Source of the DNA: Oxytricha trifallax | Lineage: Eukaryota; Ciliophora; Spirotrichea; Sporadotrichida; Oxytrichidae | Assembly (NCBI GenBank): GCA_000711775.1 | Contig: ARYC01000370.1 | Location: 25,928-89,927, forward strand | Direction: 5' to 3' | Length of the DNA: 64,000 bases | In this document: in pieces, positions 12,373 through 25,949 of the stretch | Layout of the letters: each line of letters begins with the position of its first letter | Position numbering within the stretch: the first letter of the stretch is position 1 | Translations under genes and position numbers: made by a program | The notes under the pieces: generated by a model | Told to the model about the DNA's origin: nothing | Seen by the model: only the letters and a program-made list of their open reading frames with translations | Database searches by the model: none

Positions 12373-13072
12373 GGGGGGGGGGTCTAAGTCGGTGGCAGAA
12401 ATTTTTCGAAAACCTAAGTCGGTGGCAACATTAATTTCAAAATTCACCAAAATCCTAAGTCGGTGGCATAATAAAATTTTTTTCTTTTTCCAATTGGGAA
12501 TCAATAAGTACCTCAATCTATATAAAAATTTTATCACAGAAAGTTAATCAATCTACATCATAACAACTAAGACATTTGACGGACACAGTTTAACATATAA
12601 AATAAAATAGAATTCATAAATAATTTGTATCCCTTTATCAAATAATTTTAAATAAATAAAACTATATAAATATCAATGAAATATTATCACATTGACAATT
12701 AGTGTATAACATACTTCGATTTTAATTTTTTCAAAATATCATTATTTTTCAATGTGATAATATTTCATTGATATTAATATAGTTTTATTTATTTAAAATT
12801 ATTTGATAAAGGGATACAAATTATTTATGAATTCTATTTTATTTTATATGTTAGACTGTGTCCGTCAAATGTCTAAGTTGTTATGATGGAGATTGATTAA
12901 CTTTCTGTGATAAAATTTTCATATAGATTGAGGTACTTATTGATTCCCAATTGGAAAAAGAAAAAGATTTTATTATGCCACCGACTTAGGATTTTGGTGA
13001 ATTTCGAAAAATTAATGTTGCCACCGACTTAGGTTTTCGAAAAATTTCTGCCACCGACTTAGACCCCCCCCC
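12373..13072. mobile_element. 700-bp palindromic MITE with poly-G ends, 7-bp target duplication
   Basis: Near-perfect palindrome. Ends are about ten G then TCTAAGTCGGTGGC, followed by a second AAGTCGGTGGC unit, and the inverse on the right. A 7-bp duplication CTAAGCC flanks it (12366-12372 and 13073-13079). It splits the minus-strand helicase-like gene: reading across without the element joins a coding frame around a QAQGHSL motif. It shares the poly-G end and 7-bp duplication with the 28670 and 47649 elements, but has a different inner terminal sequence. Confidence 0.88.
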
Positions 13073-13079
13073 CTAAGCC

Positions 13080-14020
13080 TACTCAAACTTTTCTTAACCT
13101 ATCAATTATTCTAAGCTCTTTTAAGGAAAGTAGTAAAATCCTACTTTATTCTCAAACTAGTTAACTTTGACGTTTAGATTGAATCTGGTGATTAAAGATT
13201 CAAAATTTTTCTTATCTCTAAGTACAAGACTCTCATTTTTACCAATAATAAATACAGGTTCTTCGTTTTATAAAGCATGCATAATTGCCAAGGAACTACA
13301 GATTATGATTTTTAAATTTCCTACTCCGAAATTAATGAAGCGATAATCAGAATAGGTGTTTTATATTAAATTGATCAGAGTTTTTGAATTTTTAAGTATG
13401 TAAATCCAAGCTGAGCCTCTAACTGCTTTTGTAAGGTTGTGTCCCTGAAGGCATTAATGTTATACTATTGGCAAAATTTCTCCACACTTTCATCCTAGTT
13501 ATTTACTTTTCTAAATATTGATATTTTTCCCTCTGCTCTTAATAACTCAGATTATTGGTCTTATTTGGAATTATAAACTGGTTTATTGATGCAAAGTCTG
13601 CCTTTAAGCAATCGTATACTATATCTCTCCTATTCCTAACCCATTTCTCCTGCTAAATGAATAACATATTCTTGGCAAACTCTAATATCTCATAAAGCTT
13701 CCCTACCCACAGTGGATTGCTTATATTTAGCTCATGAAAAAGCTGTTTTATGAAAAGGGTGAAGTCTAATTAATCCAGGAAATCCCACTTTTAAACGAAA
13801 ATTTTATTCATAGTGCGGATAAAGTTGTCAACTTTTAATAAGATGTTGAGGAAAGGCACAAATTTGAATGAAATCTCCTACAAAAATTATAGGGATGTGC
13901 CTAATTAAACGCAAGCCTTGCTTCTCTTTAAGCATTTAATAAAGGGATTATTTAAACATTGTAAGGAATTTGGCAACAATCGCACTGCTTATGTGTCAAT
14001 TTTAAACTAATAAAATGTGC
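13080..14020 (-). pseudogene. PIF1/SF1 helicase-like segments (tentative), broken
   Basis: Several minus-strand frames, each coding-like, replace one another. One contains SSAIVAKFL and then IPIIFVGDFIQI, resembling the region just before and at the GD..Q motif of PIF1-type helicases; the expected Asp-Glu pair upstream is replaced by an in-frame TGA. A second stretch (about 13560-13740) contains NPLWVGKLYEILEFAKN. Across the palindromic insert at 12373-13072 a frame reads EQAQGHSLVIL, like the QG.SL helicase motif. I found no Walker A motif. PIF1-type helicases unwind DNA in repair or in Helitron transposons. The assignment rests only on these short matches. Confidence 0.4.
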
Positions 14021-14023
14021 CTA

Positions 14024-14974
14024 TCATTAATGGTATAATGCCAATGTGTTCTTATCTAGCTTAGATATTTCGTCTTGAAATCTAGCAAGACACTCAGGCT
14101 TATTCAAAAAGATGCAATTTGAATGCACAAGAGATTATTCAGTATTTGGTCGCTAAGCTAGAAGTAGCATTGAACTTTTGAGAAGTTCCTCATTAATAGC
14201 GATAACCTCGTTGTTATAGTATAACAGTGAAGAAACAAAGAGCCTCGTTTTACGTTAATGCTAGCACCACTTAAGCTGTTCATCTTGTAAATATATTCTA
14301 AACATGTTCTCGTGCAGACTTTCTGAACAAGCTGTTTTTAAGTTGTGCTAGAATTCGAACAAGCTCTACTTGAAAATTTATTCAATAATTTCTTGTCTAA
14401 GATTTGGATTTATTATCATATACTCTTTGATTTGACTTGAGGTAATTTCGCTATAAATATTTGCTCCATAATTCACTTAGAAGTTGATCGGATCGAATTA
14501 GGCCTCAATAGCTTCCGTAGACCTGATGCTGCCATCAAAGTCTAGTTTACCTTATTTTTATGACACCCCAAGCTTTTATAAGTTCTGTATTTAGAAAAGA
14601 GCGACATTTCTTACAGATTTAGAATGAAGTAAAGTTGTCCTGTTTAATAAGAACTTGTTCACAAATCCCGTTATATCTTTCGACCCAATTAGAGGCTTGA
14701 AATCATACATTGATAATATTTTATTAATGTCAAAGTTATGTTAAGGCAAAAGAAGCTTGGCCTAATCGATAAGGTGAGGGTTCTCTGCACCCTCATATTT
14801 TGCTTTCTATCCTCTTCTGAAATGAGCAGCTTCTAAACTAGAGCTCTGAGTGTGCAACGAATCTCTTTTTAATTCATCTCCGCTAAGCGCTTCTCTGTTT
14901 TAGCTTTCATTTACCCTGGTGTATCGTGGCTTGGTTTATAATCCCTCAGAAAGAAGTTTGTATGAGTTTTACAT
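14024..14974 (-). CDS. 316-codon unrecognised protein upstream of helicase-like segments
   Basis: An uninterrupted frame from ATG 14972-14974 to TGA 14024-14026 with many TAA/TAG codons read as Gln, mixed composition and no membrane segment. Typical phrases are NKILSMYDFKPLIGSKDITG, SSQIKEYMIINPNLRQEII and PECLARFQDEISKLDKNT. It is followed on the same strand by the helicase-like segments and may be the N-terminal part of the same, partly decayed gene. No domain recognised. Confidence 0.7.
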
Positions 14975-14999
14975 TTTGCTAGGTGTTGTGTTTTAAAAT

Positions 15000-15670
15000 T
15001 AAATTTGCCGCTATTAGACTTTTTAATTTAAATTTAAATATTACTTAATTAATTTTTGAGGTCTTAATTAAGTCTTAATTATCTTTTGGAGGTCTTAATA
15101 GCCTTATTTGCCAATTTAGATAGGTCTTTTGCATTTTTCTCAACTTCTCTTCATTTAAATCAAGTGAAAGGCCTCCATCTCAACTTATAGCCTAATTAGT
15201 TTTCGATACAGTTTTTTTGTTTGATTTTGATAAAAGTTTGCCGATTTTCAATAGTTTTTGTACTTTAAAATTTAAATATTTGAATAATGATATAAATAAA
15301 TGTTTAGAAGATTAGACTAACTCCCTTATATTCAAATTGCTAATTAATCTTATCGACAATGGTGTCAATGGAGAATGCTACAGAAAGAAAATGAATAAAA
15401 TAAAAATTAAATGAAAAATATCAGTGCTTAATGATAGAGACTATGGCCGCCTTTGACTTTGGCCAACCATTAAGAAGTCTTAATTCTAAACCTATAGAAT
15501 ATTTCCTCAAATTTAAAATGATTAATAAAATATTGAAGATTTTAAGGACCTAGACTTCTCACGCTAATAGAAATGCATAATAGAAACCTAATCATGAACT
15601 CTAAATAACGAGTAAAAATAAAAGTGCAGTCGGATTTGTAGTTTTTCAAAATAAATTTTAATATTATAAA
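15000..15670. other. AT-rich stretch, no gene seen
   Basis: Spacer between the helicase-like gene and the first member of the Gln-rich gene family; nothing recognised. Confidence 0.4.
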
Positions 15671-15672
15671 TT

Positions 15673-17345
15673 ATTAAATAAGGAATTAACTTGTGAGATG
15701 TGTGAACAACCTCACTAGTAGGAACTAATTTTTCTTAAAGAGCAGGGTTATTTTCAGGACCTTGACGGGAGTTTTAAGATTGCTTTTAAACTAATATCTA
15801 CTAGATAATAAAGAGATAATAGTATTGAATGACAATGATATTAAAGCAATCTAACTCCAGTACAGGATGAGTAGCAATAGAAAAATATAAATTCCATGCT
15901 TCAAAAGGATGGCGATACTCAGGAAGTCTCTTTTGTGTACAACTACGTCTGAGAGGAGGGCGACGACCCCCCACAACAAGTGGAATTCAAAAACCTTTTC
16001 CCTTATTACCATCCAATTACTGGAAAATCTAGGGTGGGTAGCGCATCTGAAACTGATTCAGATGCAGATGACTGGAGCGACGATGATGACTGCTAATCTT
16101 TCGGGAGCTAAGATAAAACGGTAGACTTCGAATTTATGCCCCACTACTTCACTCAAAAGGGAAGAAAAACACCACCTTAATATTTAATACTTAAGGAACA
16201 AGCCATCCAAGAGCGAATTCGCTAATTAGAGCTAGAAAAACTGGACTTTAAAAGACTAAGAGAAAAGATTGCAATAGAAGCAAAACACAAAACTAAAGAC
16301 GAGAAACAAACATATAAAAAGAGATTTTATAACTCGAGGAAGTTCTAAAATCAAATTCCATAGTTGCCTCTTAACAACGCCCAGAAATCAGAACAACAAA
16401 ACCCCAACACAAGTTCCCTATATAGTAACTAAACTGAGGAGAATAACTAACTAACATTAAACATCCCAAATGAAGCAACTATACAAGAAAAATACTCAAA
16501 AAACAGTCTAATAATGACTCAAACATAATCACAAAGGATTTTGATTAATGGGGACCCAAACCATAAGTCATAGCTAATAACCAAGAAAATTAAGACATCA
16601 TCTCTTTCTCACTATTAGATTGTGAGAAGACATCTTTCTCATTGGTTGGTAGTATGACAGCTAATACGTTACATCTCGGTATATCTTCAATATCTGACCA
16701 GAATCAGATTAGAAAATGTATTCCAAAATAGATACCACAGATTATAAGACTATACCCACATAAGTTCTATCACAGAATAATATCAAATGAATATGAGAGA
16801 CTATTATTATTATTATTTAAAGATGTACGGAATTAATACTGGGGCTTAAGCCAGCCAGTTTATATAATCAGATATTCATACTTTGACTTTTTGGCGATCC
16901 AGGATGAGAGACTAGAGAATATACATTTTGTGAAAAATAATTTTCATTCATGACATCTAACTAGGATTAAATCCAGACGAAACAACACTAACAAAAAGGG
17001 ACATAGATAATATCATGTCACTGTTTACGTTTGGAAAAGAGTGAAGATTAAAATTGACTTAAGAAAAATTTAATTAAGAAAAGAAATTAAAGATCATTTC
17101 TAGAATTAACCTAGGTTTTCAACTTTACCTACTAAAGAATAAAAAAGAACAACGGGAAATAAGATAAGATAAATAAAAAGAATACAATACAGAACATACA
17201 AAGTAAAAATGAAACCAAAGACGTAGAAATCCTGAAGTCAATAAATACCACCTGAATTGACATTATCTAATTGAAAAGGGATAGACACTTATAGAATATC
17301 ATATGTAACAGATCAGGAGTCTCCAGAGACCTCAATGTGATCAGA
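15673..17345 (+). repeat. Copy 1 of a dispersed gene-bearing repeat
   Basis: Begins TTAAATAAGGAATTAACTTG, the same phrase as at about 25876, and ends near CCAGAGACCTCAATGTGATC, the same phrase as at about 27345. The inside encodes a protein family member (15953-16953). The right end faces an inverted copy of the same end at 17645-17676, so copies 1 and 3 lie tail to tail. Confidence 0.65.
15953..16657 (+). CDS. Gln/Lys-rich acidic-start protein, family copy 1
   Basis: 234 codons without TGA, with many TAA/TAG as Gln. It begins with a Pro/Tyr region and an acidic Ser/Asp block (SETDSDADDWSDDDD), then a long charged helix (ERIRQLELEKLDFKRLREKI) and a Gln/Asn-rich part. An in-frame TGA at 15950-15952 precedes it although the frame above is coding-like; the first ATG is at 16136. 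A second frame, about 16600-16953, carries the conserved motif PQIIRLYPHKFYHRI also seen in copy 2 (IPTIIRYQPYKFYHRI), so the original protein probably spanned both and a frame break lies near 16610. Function unknown; related to 25950-27266 and 18167-19048. Confidence 0.6.
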
Positions 17346-17676
17346 TTATTATTATTATAACATTATAAAGGCAAGCGAATCTTAATTCAAATTTTCTTAT
17401 TCTAAATATATAAATTAAATTTTAAATTCCGATTTTTTCCCAGTTACACAACTTTAGTTAAAATACTTTATTAATAATTTGACTACGCTTATGCAAAAGA
17501 ACAATTCTTTGACATTTTACAATCATAGATATCACTTTAAACCTCTTAATATATTATTCAAATTTAAAACAACAATTTCTCAACTACTATACTCAAGCTT
17601 ATCTTCGTATTTATTATTAATAATAATAATAATTATAATATTAATAAAATCATATTGAGGTCTCTGGAGACCCCCG
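17311..17676. repeat. Inverted repeat pair: right ends of copies 1 and 3
   Basis: The phrase CCAGAGACCTCAATGTGATC on the plus strand at about 17322-17342 recurs inverted at about 17645-17676 (AGGTCTCTGGAGACCCCCGA). About 300 bp of AT-rich DNA lie between. In copy 2 the same phrase ends the repeat at about 27340-27365. Confidence 0.7.
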
Positions 17677-18166
17677 ATCAAAAATATATGTTAATTAATA
17701 AAGGTCAAGCCCTTTTAAGTTAAATGTGTGAATAGTCAATAATGACATTAACTTTTTCACTTAAAACAATTATCACCTCTTTCATTTTTGTCTAACTATT
17801 TCTTTTTCTTTATGTGTTCTTTTCTATGTCTCTGTTTTTCTCTAAATCCAAGGACTGAATGGTTTGCTTAATGATATTGACCAACGAATTAGTATTCATT
17901 TACATTTTGTTGAAGTGTGCTTATGAGAAGTGCTCTTTCTTGTATGCTTCTTAATTATAACTCAGCTTAGAATAGAGGGCTGAGTTGAATGATTAACTAG
18001 ATTTCCCATCGTTTAAATAGTGGATCAGTGTTGACTTTCTTTCTTTGCGTCAATTAATCTTTGAGTAGTTTAAATATGGTTTCATTTGGTTGAAATTCTT
18101 GGAATTTACTTAGTAGAAGTTTTGTCTATACTTCTTTTGTTCTGAGTAATATGTCTAGTTTAATGT

Positions 18167-19048
18167 TCACTGACTAGTTATTACTGTTTAGTATTGTTTA
18201 AGGTTCTGTTGAAGAGCAAAAAGAATCTGCCCAGATTCTGATATCTAGTATAGTCGTGGCGTATTAGATGTGTCCCTATTTAGTACCCATGTTTAAGTCA
18301 TATCTAATGTCTGTCTTTTGCCAAAAGGTGATTCATTTGTCACTTTTCGTTCTTCTTCTTGAGCATTAGTTTCCTTTTGTATGATTTAGGATTTGGCTTT
18401 CTGATAACATCTTTGGTAATCTGGTTGGCCTCTTTTAATTGTATTGAAGAAGTTTAGTCTTTTAGGATGTTGAGTAAGGTTTGGTGAAAAAGTTTTTTCC
18501 TAAAATTCCAATCTTGTTTTTGGAGGTTTTCTCTTTCCTATTTAGTAATGGGGTTTTTATTTATGGGTCTCTGGGTGTTGAGTTAAGAAGCTTGTTTAGA
18601 CCATAGAGTAGATTCTTTCTACTTAGTTTGAATTGATATTTCTTGAGTTTGATTTCTACTTACTCTGAGACCTATTAAGGGTTGCTTAGGTTGGGTCTTG
18701 GTATATCTTGCTAATGGATAAGAGTGTTGAGAACTTATGAGAAGGTCTCTCTCTTTTAGTAAGAGTTGTTCTTAACTGTAAGTGGTACTTAATTATGCAC
18801 TTGCCAATTGTGTCCGTTCCATTCAAGTGTAGGTTGTTGTAGTACTTGTTTCTTACAGTTTTTTTTTCTTCTTGGGTTGAGATATGTTATTATACCAGGT
18901 CGAAGACTTCACTATATAGTGCTACTTAGTTGTAGTCTAGTGGGAGAATGTCTATGTTGTCTATCTCTATTTATGAGTCCGAGTCATCGATGTAGTACAA
19001 TAGGTATTCTGGGTATTAGTAGGATATGATTGTAGGTTATTTCTACAT
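18167..19048 (-). CDS. 293-aa Gln/Asn-rich protein, family copy 3
   Basis: Intact frame from ATG 19046-19048 to TGA 18167-18169, containing many TAA/TAG codons that must be Gln. Near the N-terminus is an acidic block (YYIDDSDSQIEIDNIDILPL), then a Lys/Asn/Gln-rich basic body (EEKKTVRNKYYNNLHLNG). That order matches copies 1 and 2, though the sequence is very diverged. The region just upstream in another frame holds ETDSEMSDVEIT, like the acidic block of copy 1. It ends near the inverted right end at 17645-17676. Function unknown. Confidence 0.65.
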
Positions 19049-19199
19049 CAGACATTTCGCTGTCTGTTTCCCAATGCTCATCATCTTGTCCATTAGTAAC
19101 TTCGCATCTTTGTGATGCTTGGTTGTTGAAAGAGCTCTCAATTCGAACCCATTTAGGGGAACCGTGGTTGAGGGTCTCTGTTTTTGAAATGTGTGTCAT

Positions 19200-22100
19200 A
19201 TGTCGTAACCGTTCCTTTAAGTATCAACCTAATTTTATGATTTTTCTTCTTTTTTTATTAATTTAATCATTTACATTTACTATTAAAATTATAACATATA
19301 AATATATTTATATATATAATTTTGTGACTGATTACCTTTATGAAACTAGTCAATATGGTACTAGTTTTATAGATAATTATAATTTGTTGAGTCTTTTTAA
19401 TTGATGGTACTAATCATTTACATTTTGCTTCTATATATATTTAAAATTTATTAAAGGCAAAAAAATTAACCAACAAAATATTCATAAATTGTATTCGAGT
19501 TATATCGCTCCATTTATTTGTTAGAGTAGTTTTATCAATAGTTAAAAATCCTGCTTATTATAATTTCTTTTATCAACCAATTACCATATTTGTCTGGGTT
19601 TGAACAATGTTAACTGCCATTAATTTAAATTTATATTTTATTTATAAATATAATTTAATACACAAATCAAATGTATTTCTACAATAATGATGTATTTTAT
19701 TTAATTTTTTTTAATCAGTCGTATATTTTGATTATTATTCCCATCTACATTAGAAAATATTTACTAAAGATAAATTATAATTTTTATTTATGAAATTTAT
19801 AGTTTTAAATTTAAGTATAATTCATTTATTAATCTTGCTGATAATAAAGAATTATTTTTTTAAATGTCAATTTATACTATAAAATTTAATAATTTCTAAT
19901 TAATAACTAGAGTTGTCAATTTTCTCAATATTATTAGTGTTTTTTTATTTTTAAAAGTTTTAAAACTAGAAAAAATCGTCTAAAACTACAACAATAATTC
20001 CAACAACTAATAATAAGAATAACCACAACTTTAAATATTACTTTTAATGAGAATTTATTTTTAAAAACATATAATCCAACATCATTTAAAATATTTTTTA
20101 AATTATTTTAATTTTAAATGTCTGATTATAGTATTATTTAACTAATATCACATTTTAAATTGAGTATATGTAGCTGTATATGAGAAATTTAATGAATAAA
20201 TTATCAATGAACTTATCTATTAATAGAATTTCTATCAAAATATATAATGAAATATATAAATTAAATGGATTAATTTTATAAATGAAATAAATGAAATAAA
20301 AAAAATGCTTCAATTATCTTTTGCTATAATAAGTATAATTTTTGTCTAATTTAAAACCTTGTTCAATAAATTTAAGAAATTTTTCATTATAAAGTATTAA
20401 AATTATATATACTAGCAGAAGCCGAATTACTTCTACATACCATACGTTTATCATACAATTTGACATGATGAAGGTATATAATTAACTCAATCGTTATCTC
20501 TTTTATTGAATATAATCATGCCTAAAAGAAATTAGTGAAATTAAATCACAGATGAGTGCAAATAATTTAAAAACACGCTTTTAAAAATTTGCGAGAAAAG
20601 GAAAGTTATACATATAATATCCCCGAATTTCTATGTAAAAAATTAAGTGATAATTCATACTTTGAAATTGATATTATCAAAATATTTCCAATTGAAACTT
20701 AATAATTCAATGTTAAGTTTTATTTTACTTAATGTTGCTTTTCAAATCTAAATGGACAAAAACATTGTTGTGGTATAAAGCCTATGTGGATGGAACTGCC
20801 TAAATACAAATCAAATTATACTTTCTTAGAATAGATCCAGCATGGCATCTTTATGAAAAGAACCTTTTAAATATTATGAAATATAGATATGCCCTTGGAA
20901 TTCCTACTAAATTATATATAATAAATAATGGTATGCCTAATGAATAACTAGCAGATCTAGTTAAAAATATTCAATAATGAAAGAGAGACTTACTTTTTAA
21001 GTAAGAAAAAGTTTCAACTTTCTCTGCTTATAAATTTAACTCGCATTAAAATAGCCATTAACGTCATAAGCTTTAAATATAACACTTCTTAGAACAATAT
21101 TTTCTCATGATTATTATTATCGTTGAAAGAAGTAGTTTTAATATTTGCTATTGTATTATATAGTCCAGTGAAGGGCCTTAATATCTTTGTTATCTAGACA
21201 TTTGTCTATATCAACCATTTGATCTTCGCTAATTGTTTAATTTTTAATTCGAGTGATGCAATAATAATCTTTTTCTTTTATTTATAACTGATTGAACTTA
21301 GAAGCAAAATTAAAATCTAAATCTATTATCTATTAATTTTATACTGATAAGCTTCCAGATCTTTTTAAGAGAATGAATAAAATGTGATAGGGATAAAAAA
21401 CAGTAATATTACTTCTCAAACTTAAGCATATAATGAATAAGGTGAAGCGAATAATGGGTGTGATAGATTTAATAAATAATTAATTAAATGACTTCTATAT
21501 TAATAATAAAATGAGATATAAATGAATTGTAATTTATGAATTAAGAATTTTGCATAATAAAATTTCACAATTAATTATATTAATTTAATCAAACAGCTTT
21601 CCCAAAAAAGATCTTACTATTTAAAAGTAATTTCTACTTAATCATATAAACAGTATTCAAAATGAATATTTTTATTATATTTTGTTTATCAAATTGCAAT
21701 TAGCAGAGGAGATTATTTTTCACTTAATAACAATGTCTGTATCAGAAAATATATTAAGATACAAAAGTGTGAAAATAATTGAGGAAAGCCAAACAAATAA
21801 ATATAGTAATAAGTGCTCTCTTTTACTTTTACTGGTTTAAATATACTTAAAATTAGTACCATAATTAAATGAATTCTAAGATTCAATTAAATATCTTAAT
21901 TAATTTCAGTGTAAATTTTTATATAAAATTTTTAATCTGATAAAATATCTAAATACCTACAAGTTAGTATCATTTCTTAATATCATATAAAGGTTGCAAG
22001 TCAATATGATTATTATTATTAATTTTAATCTTTGAATAATCAATCAAATTCAAATAATATTATAGTTATTAAAATAACTTAAGCGATAATATTGCCAATT

Positions 22101-25100
22101 TAAGTCAACTCCAAACCTACCAATTTTGGTACTTAATTGAGCAAAATTCATCACCAAATCAATTGGTTTATTATTCATTTAATATTTTAACTAAGGCAAC
22201 ATTCATTAATTTATTTATATTTAATCATTGCTTTGATTAGTTATCAACAAAGTTAATGCAAACCAGCATAAAAATATTTCATATCCTAAATATCATTATA
22301 AAATCATGAATGTAATATAATTATTTATCTTTATTAATATAAATATCCTATATATATTAATAATTTGATTTCTGTCATTTCTTATAAGCTTTTAAGCTCT
22401 ATCAAAAACATAATCTAACTTTAATAAGATTGAATTAGCTTAAGTTAACTAAATCAGTGAATTTAAGTTCCCACTTCATTACTCATTCAGGCAACTTTAT
22501 TGATTCTGTTTATTAATGTACCTGTTAAATGCCAAAATGCGTTTGTGTAACATAAGCAAGATCTATAATTCAGACACATGATGAGAAATAATCTAATACT
22601 AATACATATTTGATCCTTTTTTTGTTTTAATAAACAATATTACTTCTTATAAATACAGTTACATCAATATAATAATCAAAATACTAACATAGTAGGCTGA
22701 TGTAAGGCTACTTTTGATTCTACTACTTTTATGCTCTTTAACATTGTTTTTTGTTTTATATATTTTGAGAAAAAAGTCTTTCTTTGAAATAGACTTTGCT
22801 TTTTGCACTCACTGTTAATAATTACCATGTTTTGATCGATTAAATTTCGATATAATTGCGTATTACACATTATAAATATAAATCATTTGTCATATTACTA
22901 TTTTATATTGCATTAGAATATAAATATAAATATTTTGACAGAATAATCAAGCTTATTAGATAAAATAATAATGGAAGCAACTTGAAAACATACTTTAAGG
23001 GCAAATTTTGAAGCAGCAAATATGAGTCCAAAAATTTTGAGCCTTGGTAGTACTAGATGAATAACCTTGATAGATACTTAGCTTTCATATAGCAATCTCT
23101 GTGTTTTAATAAATCTATTCAAATATAACTGTATTATAATTATTTCAGAGTTATTATTTGTCAATTATGAAGCATAAACATCTATTTGAAGATGTTTTAA
23201 ATTAGAACATGTGATTAAAATCATCTTTTAAACCCATGATAACCTAGATTTAGTAGAGTTGCTGTATTTTACTGTTTAGATTGTAATGCTGGTATAAGCA
23301 GTGCCTCTATCGAATAAGATGCAACTATTTCTAGATAACTCCAAATAGTCAACAATTAAACTCAGTATTTAAGTGTTTATTTATTTATAAATATATATAT
23401 ATATATAATGCTAATTAATTATTAAAATAACAACTATTATATTATTTTAACGTTCACAAAACCATAAGTCAGAGGACAATGTTACATACAAATTATATGA
23501 TAAATCCTCATAAAAAAAAGAATAATTGAATATTTATGATATGAGAGGTGGGGTTCACATATAAATTTGAAGAAGAAACAAGCTTGAAAATTAACAATAT
23601 ATTAGAACATCAACCAAATAATTTGGAAGATAATTATTTATAATATTTACTTTATTAATATAATTACACTGTCAACATTCCGATAATATCAAAAGACTTA
23701 CTATGAATAAATGATTGTAAATTCGTTGCTAGGAAGAGTATAGTTAAATTTAACAGCTCAATATGCAGTTATAGTTGAAAGATTCCTAATTTTGATTACA
23801 GCAAAGATGTTAATTCAATTCACTTTGTCAGTATTATTTTAATAACCTTTTTAGTAATTATATTTGCTTTATATAAAATGTGTTATACATGTTTATTTTG
23901 GAATATGGATTGAGTAAGGTAAATAAAATCTTTAGAATTAAATTAAGTACATATTCTTAACCTATAGCAATAATAAATCATCAATGCGCATTTTATCATA
24001 GTTTGCATCTTGTTTAATGAAGGTGCCTCTGATGAACAATATGCCAAAGCAATAGTTGTAAGTCAAAGAAAACCCTATATAAGATTAATTTAGATTATTT
24101 ATCATGTGAAATAACAGGTAATTATAATTATGATAATAGTCATATATAATTGATAATTTGCGTAAATATATAAGTAATATAAACAAATCACAAGTAAATG
24201 CTTTATTCAGAGTTAAACTTTTTGACTTTAATAAATCATTTCTAACTGCATGAATGAATAGTTATATAAAACCCACTTTATATTTTAAGTTTCGTTTGAT
24301 TAAAGAAGTTCATAAATTAATCATGGCTTCGTTAGCTAGTTTTTAGCAATTAAATTAATTAAGGTTTAAATTGGGTTAACATAATGTAATATTAATAAGA
24401 ATCCATAAGTATATTATCCTTTTCTAATTATGGTGAAATTATTAAATCATTATTATAATGATAAGCCAAAAGATTATTTATAGTTTAAGTAAATAAGTCA
24501 ATTAAAACTTGATTAATCAACTGCCTTATAAATATCTATTTGTTTAATTTACTGTTTTATGTATTTAAATTATTCCAACGAGTAAGAATACTATTTAATT
24601 AGAATTTAGTTAAATAAAGCTTAAGAGTTATGGTATAACCTCTCAAGGTGTGGAAACTGATACAAATGTCAAGTTGCTAATAAAATGAGATGCAATATCA
24701 TATGGTTTATTAATCCTTATTCATAATTTTTATTCTTAAATTAACTTTAATTTCTATATCACATAATCGTAAATTATCTAAGTTAAACTAATCGAGCTTC
24801 AGTCGTACTTAAATTCAGTTTAAATTAAATCATAATGTTTATATTTAGGTGTTATAAAAACAATTATCTGCAATTAATTTTCATTTTAATTTCATGTAAT
24901 GATACCACTTACTTGATACTTTACACTACTGGTCATGAAATATAAAATATATAATTACATGAAAATTACAAGGCTTATTTAAATAGAAAAACATATAATA
25001 ACGAATTAGTCAAGTTAAGAATAAACACTCTAATTATGAAACAATTAACAATGAGAAAAAGAATACAAATTCTTTGTTTATTTTAAATGAATTAAAGAAT

Positions 25101-25290
25101 AAATTAAAATAGATACATCCAATCAATAATTAATACTCTTGTTGCCTAATTTCCTCATTATTTCAATAATTAATTTAAAAGTTTTTTTTAATAATGTGAA
25201 AAATATAAATTTTATATAATACACTCACATTCAATAATAATTGAAAGTGAGCGCGGTTGATCATTACTTAATAATTACATTTAAAATAAT
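19200..25290. other. 6-kb AT-rich stretch, no gene supported
   Basis: Very A/T-rich sequence with simple runs (for example a TA-rich run near 23385-23410). Scattered short frames, such as a minus-strand one at 22676-22870 with phrases like ECKKQSLFQRKTFF, are too short to call. No repeat pair recognised. Probably germline-limited spacer. Confidence 0.45.
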
Positions 25291-25295
25291 ATTAT

Positions 25296-25335
25296 GGGGG
25301 GGGGGTATAAGTCAGTGCCAATTTTTCTCTAGAAC
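25296..25335. repeat. Possible single end of a poly-G MITE
   Basis: About ten G followed by TATAAGTCAGTGCC resembles the TCTAAGTCGGTGGC terminus of the 12373-13072 element. A matching inverted end was not found with confidence; a weak candidate is CTATTATACCTCTCCC at about 25746-25761. Confidence 0.35.
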
Positions 25336-25949
25336 ACCCCTCCCTAAAATATATCTTTACATATGAATATCTTCATGCTCTAAATTAATTTCCTTCAAGA
25401 CATCTCAGTTTCATGACAGACATTTTTTTATATATTATTATTATTAAATGCTTTAAAAGTTCTTAAGAAAGCCAGATATATAATCAGAATACATCCTTTT
25501 TTTAAAGAAAGTCTTTGCATCTTACGCTTCATGCATCATTTTGTTAATACATATTAATATCCTAAATTTTTCCAAAGGTATGCATTTTTCTGCTATCAAA
25601 TACTTGACAATTAGTAATACCATATAAAATGTAAAGTCATATTAAGAATAAGGAAAATATTTAAATGATGCTTCGACATAGGATTTTACTTTTTTATGAA
25701 AATGTGAGTTGCTATCTTTTTTGATTTTGAACATTATTTTTGGACCTATTATACCTCTCCCAAAATTTGTGTTGCTATCACTATAAATATCTTTTAAAGG
25801 TGAAATGTGGATTTATTTTAATATTAAAATGTTGATGCTAAGATATTTGATAAGAATCATAATAAAAATGCTAGTATTAAATAAGGAATTAACTTGTGAG
25901 ATGACCAAAATATCTCACGAGCGATACTAAAAATTCCTCAAAGACTAGA

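Noticed and set aside
23385..23410. TA-rich run
   Set aside because: Simple sequence in an AT-rich genome, no sign of an array or regulatory role.
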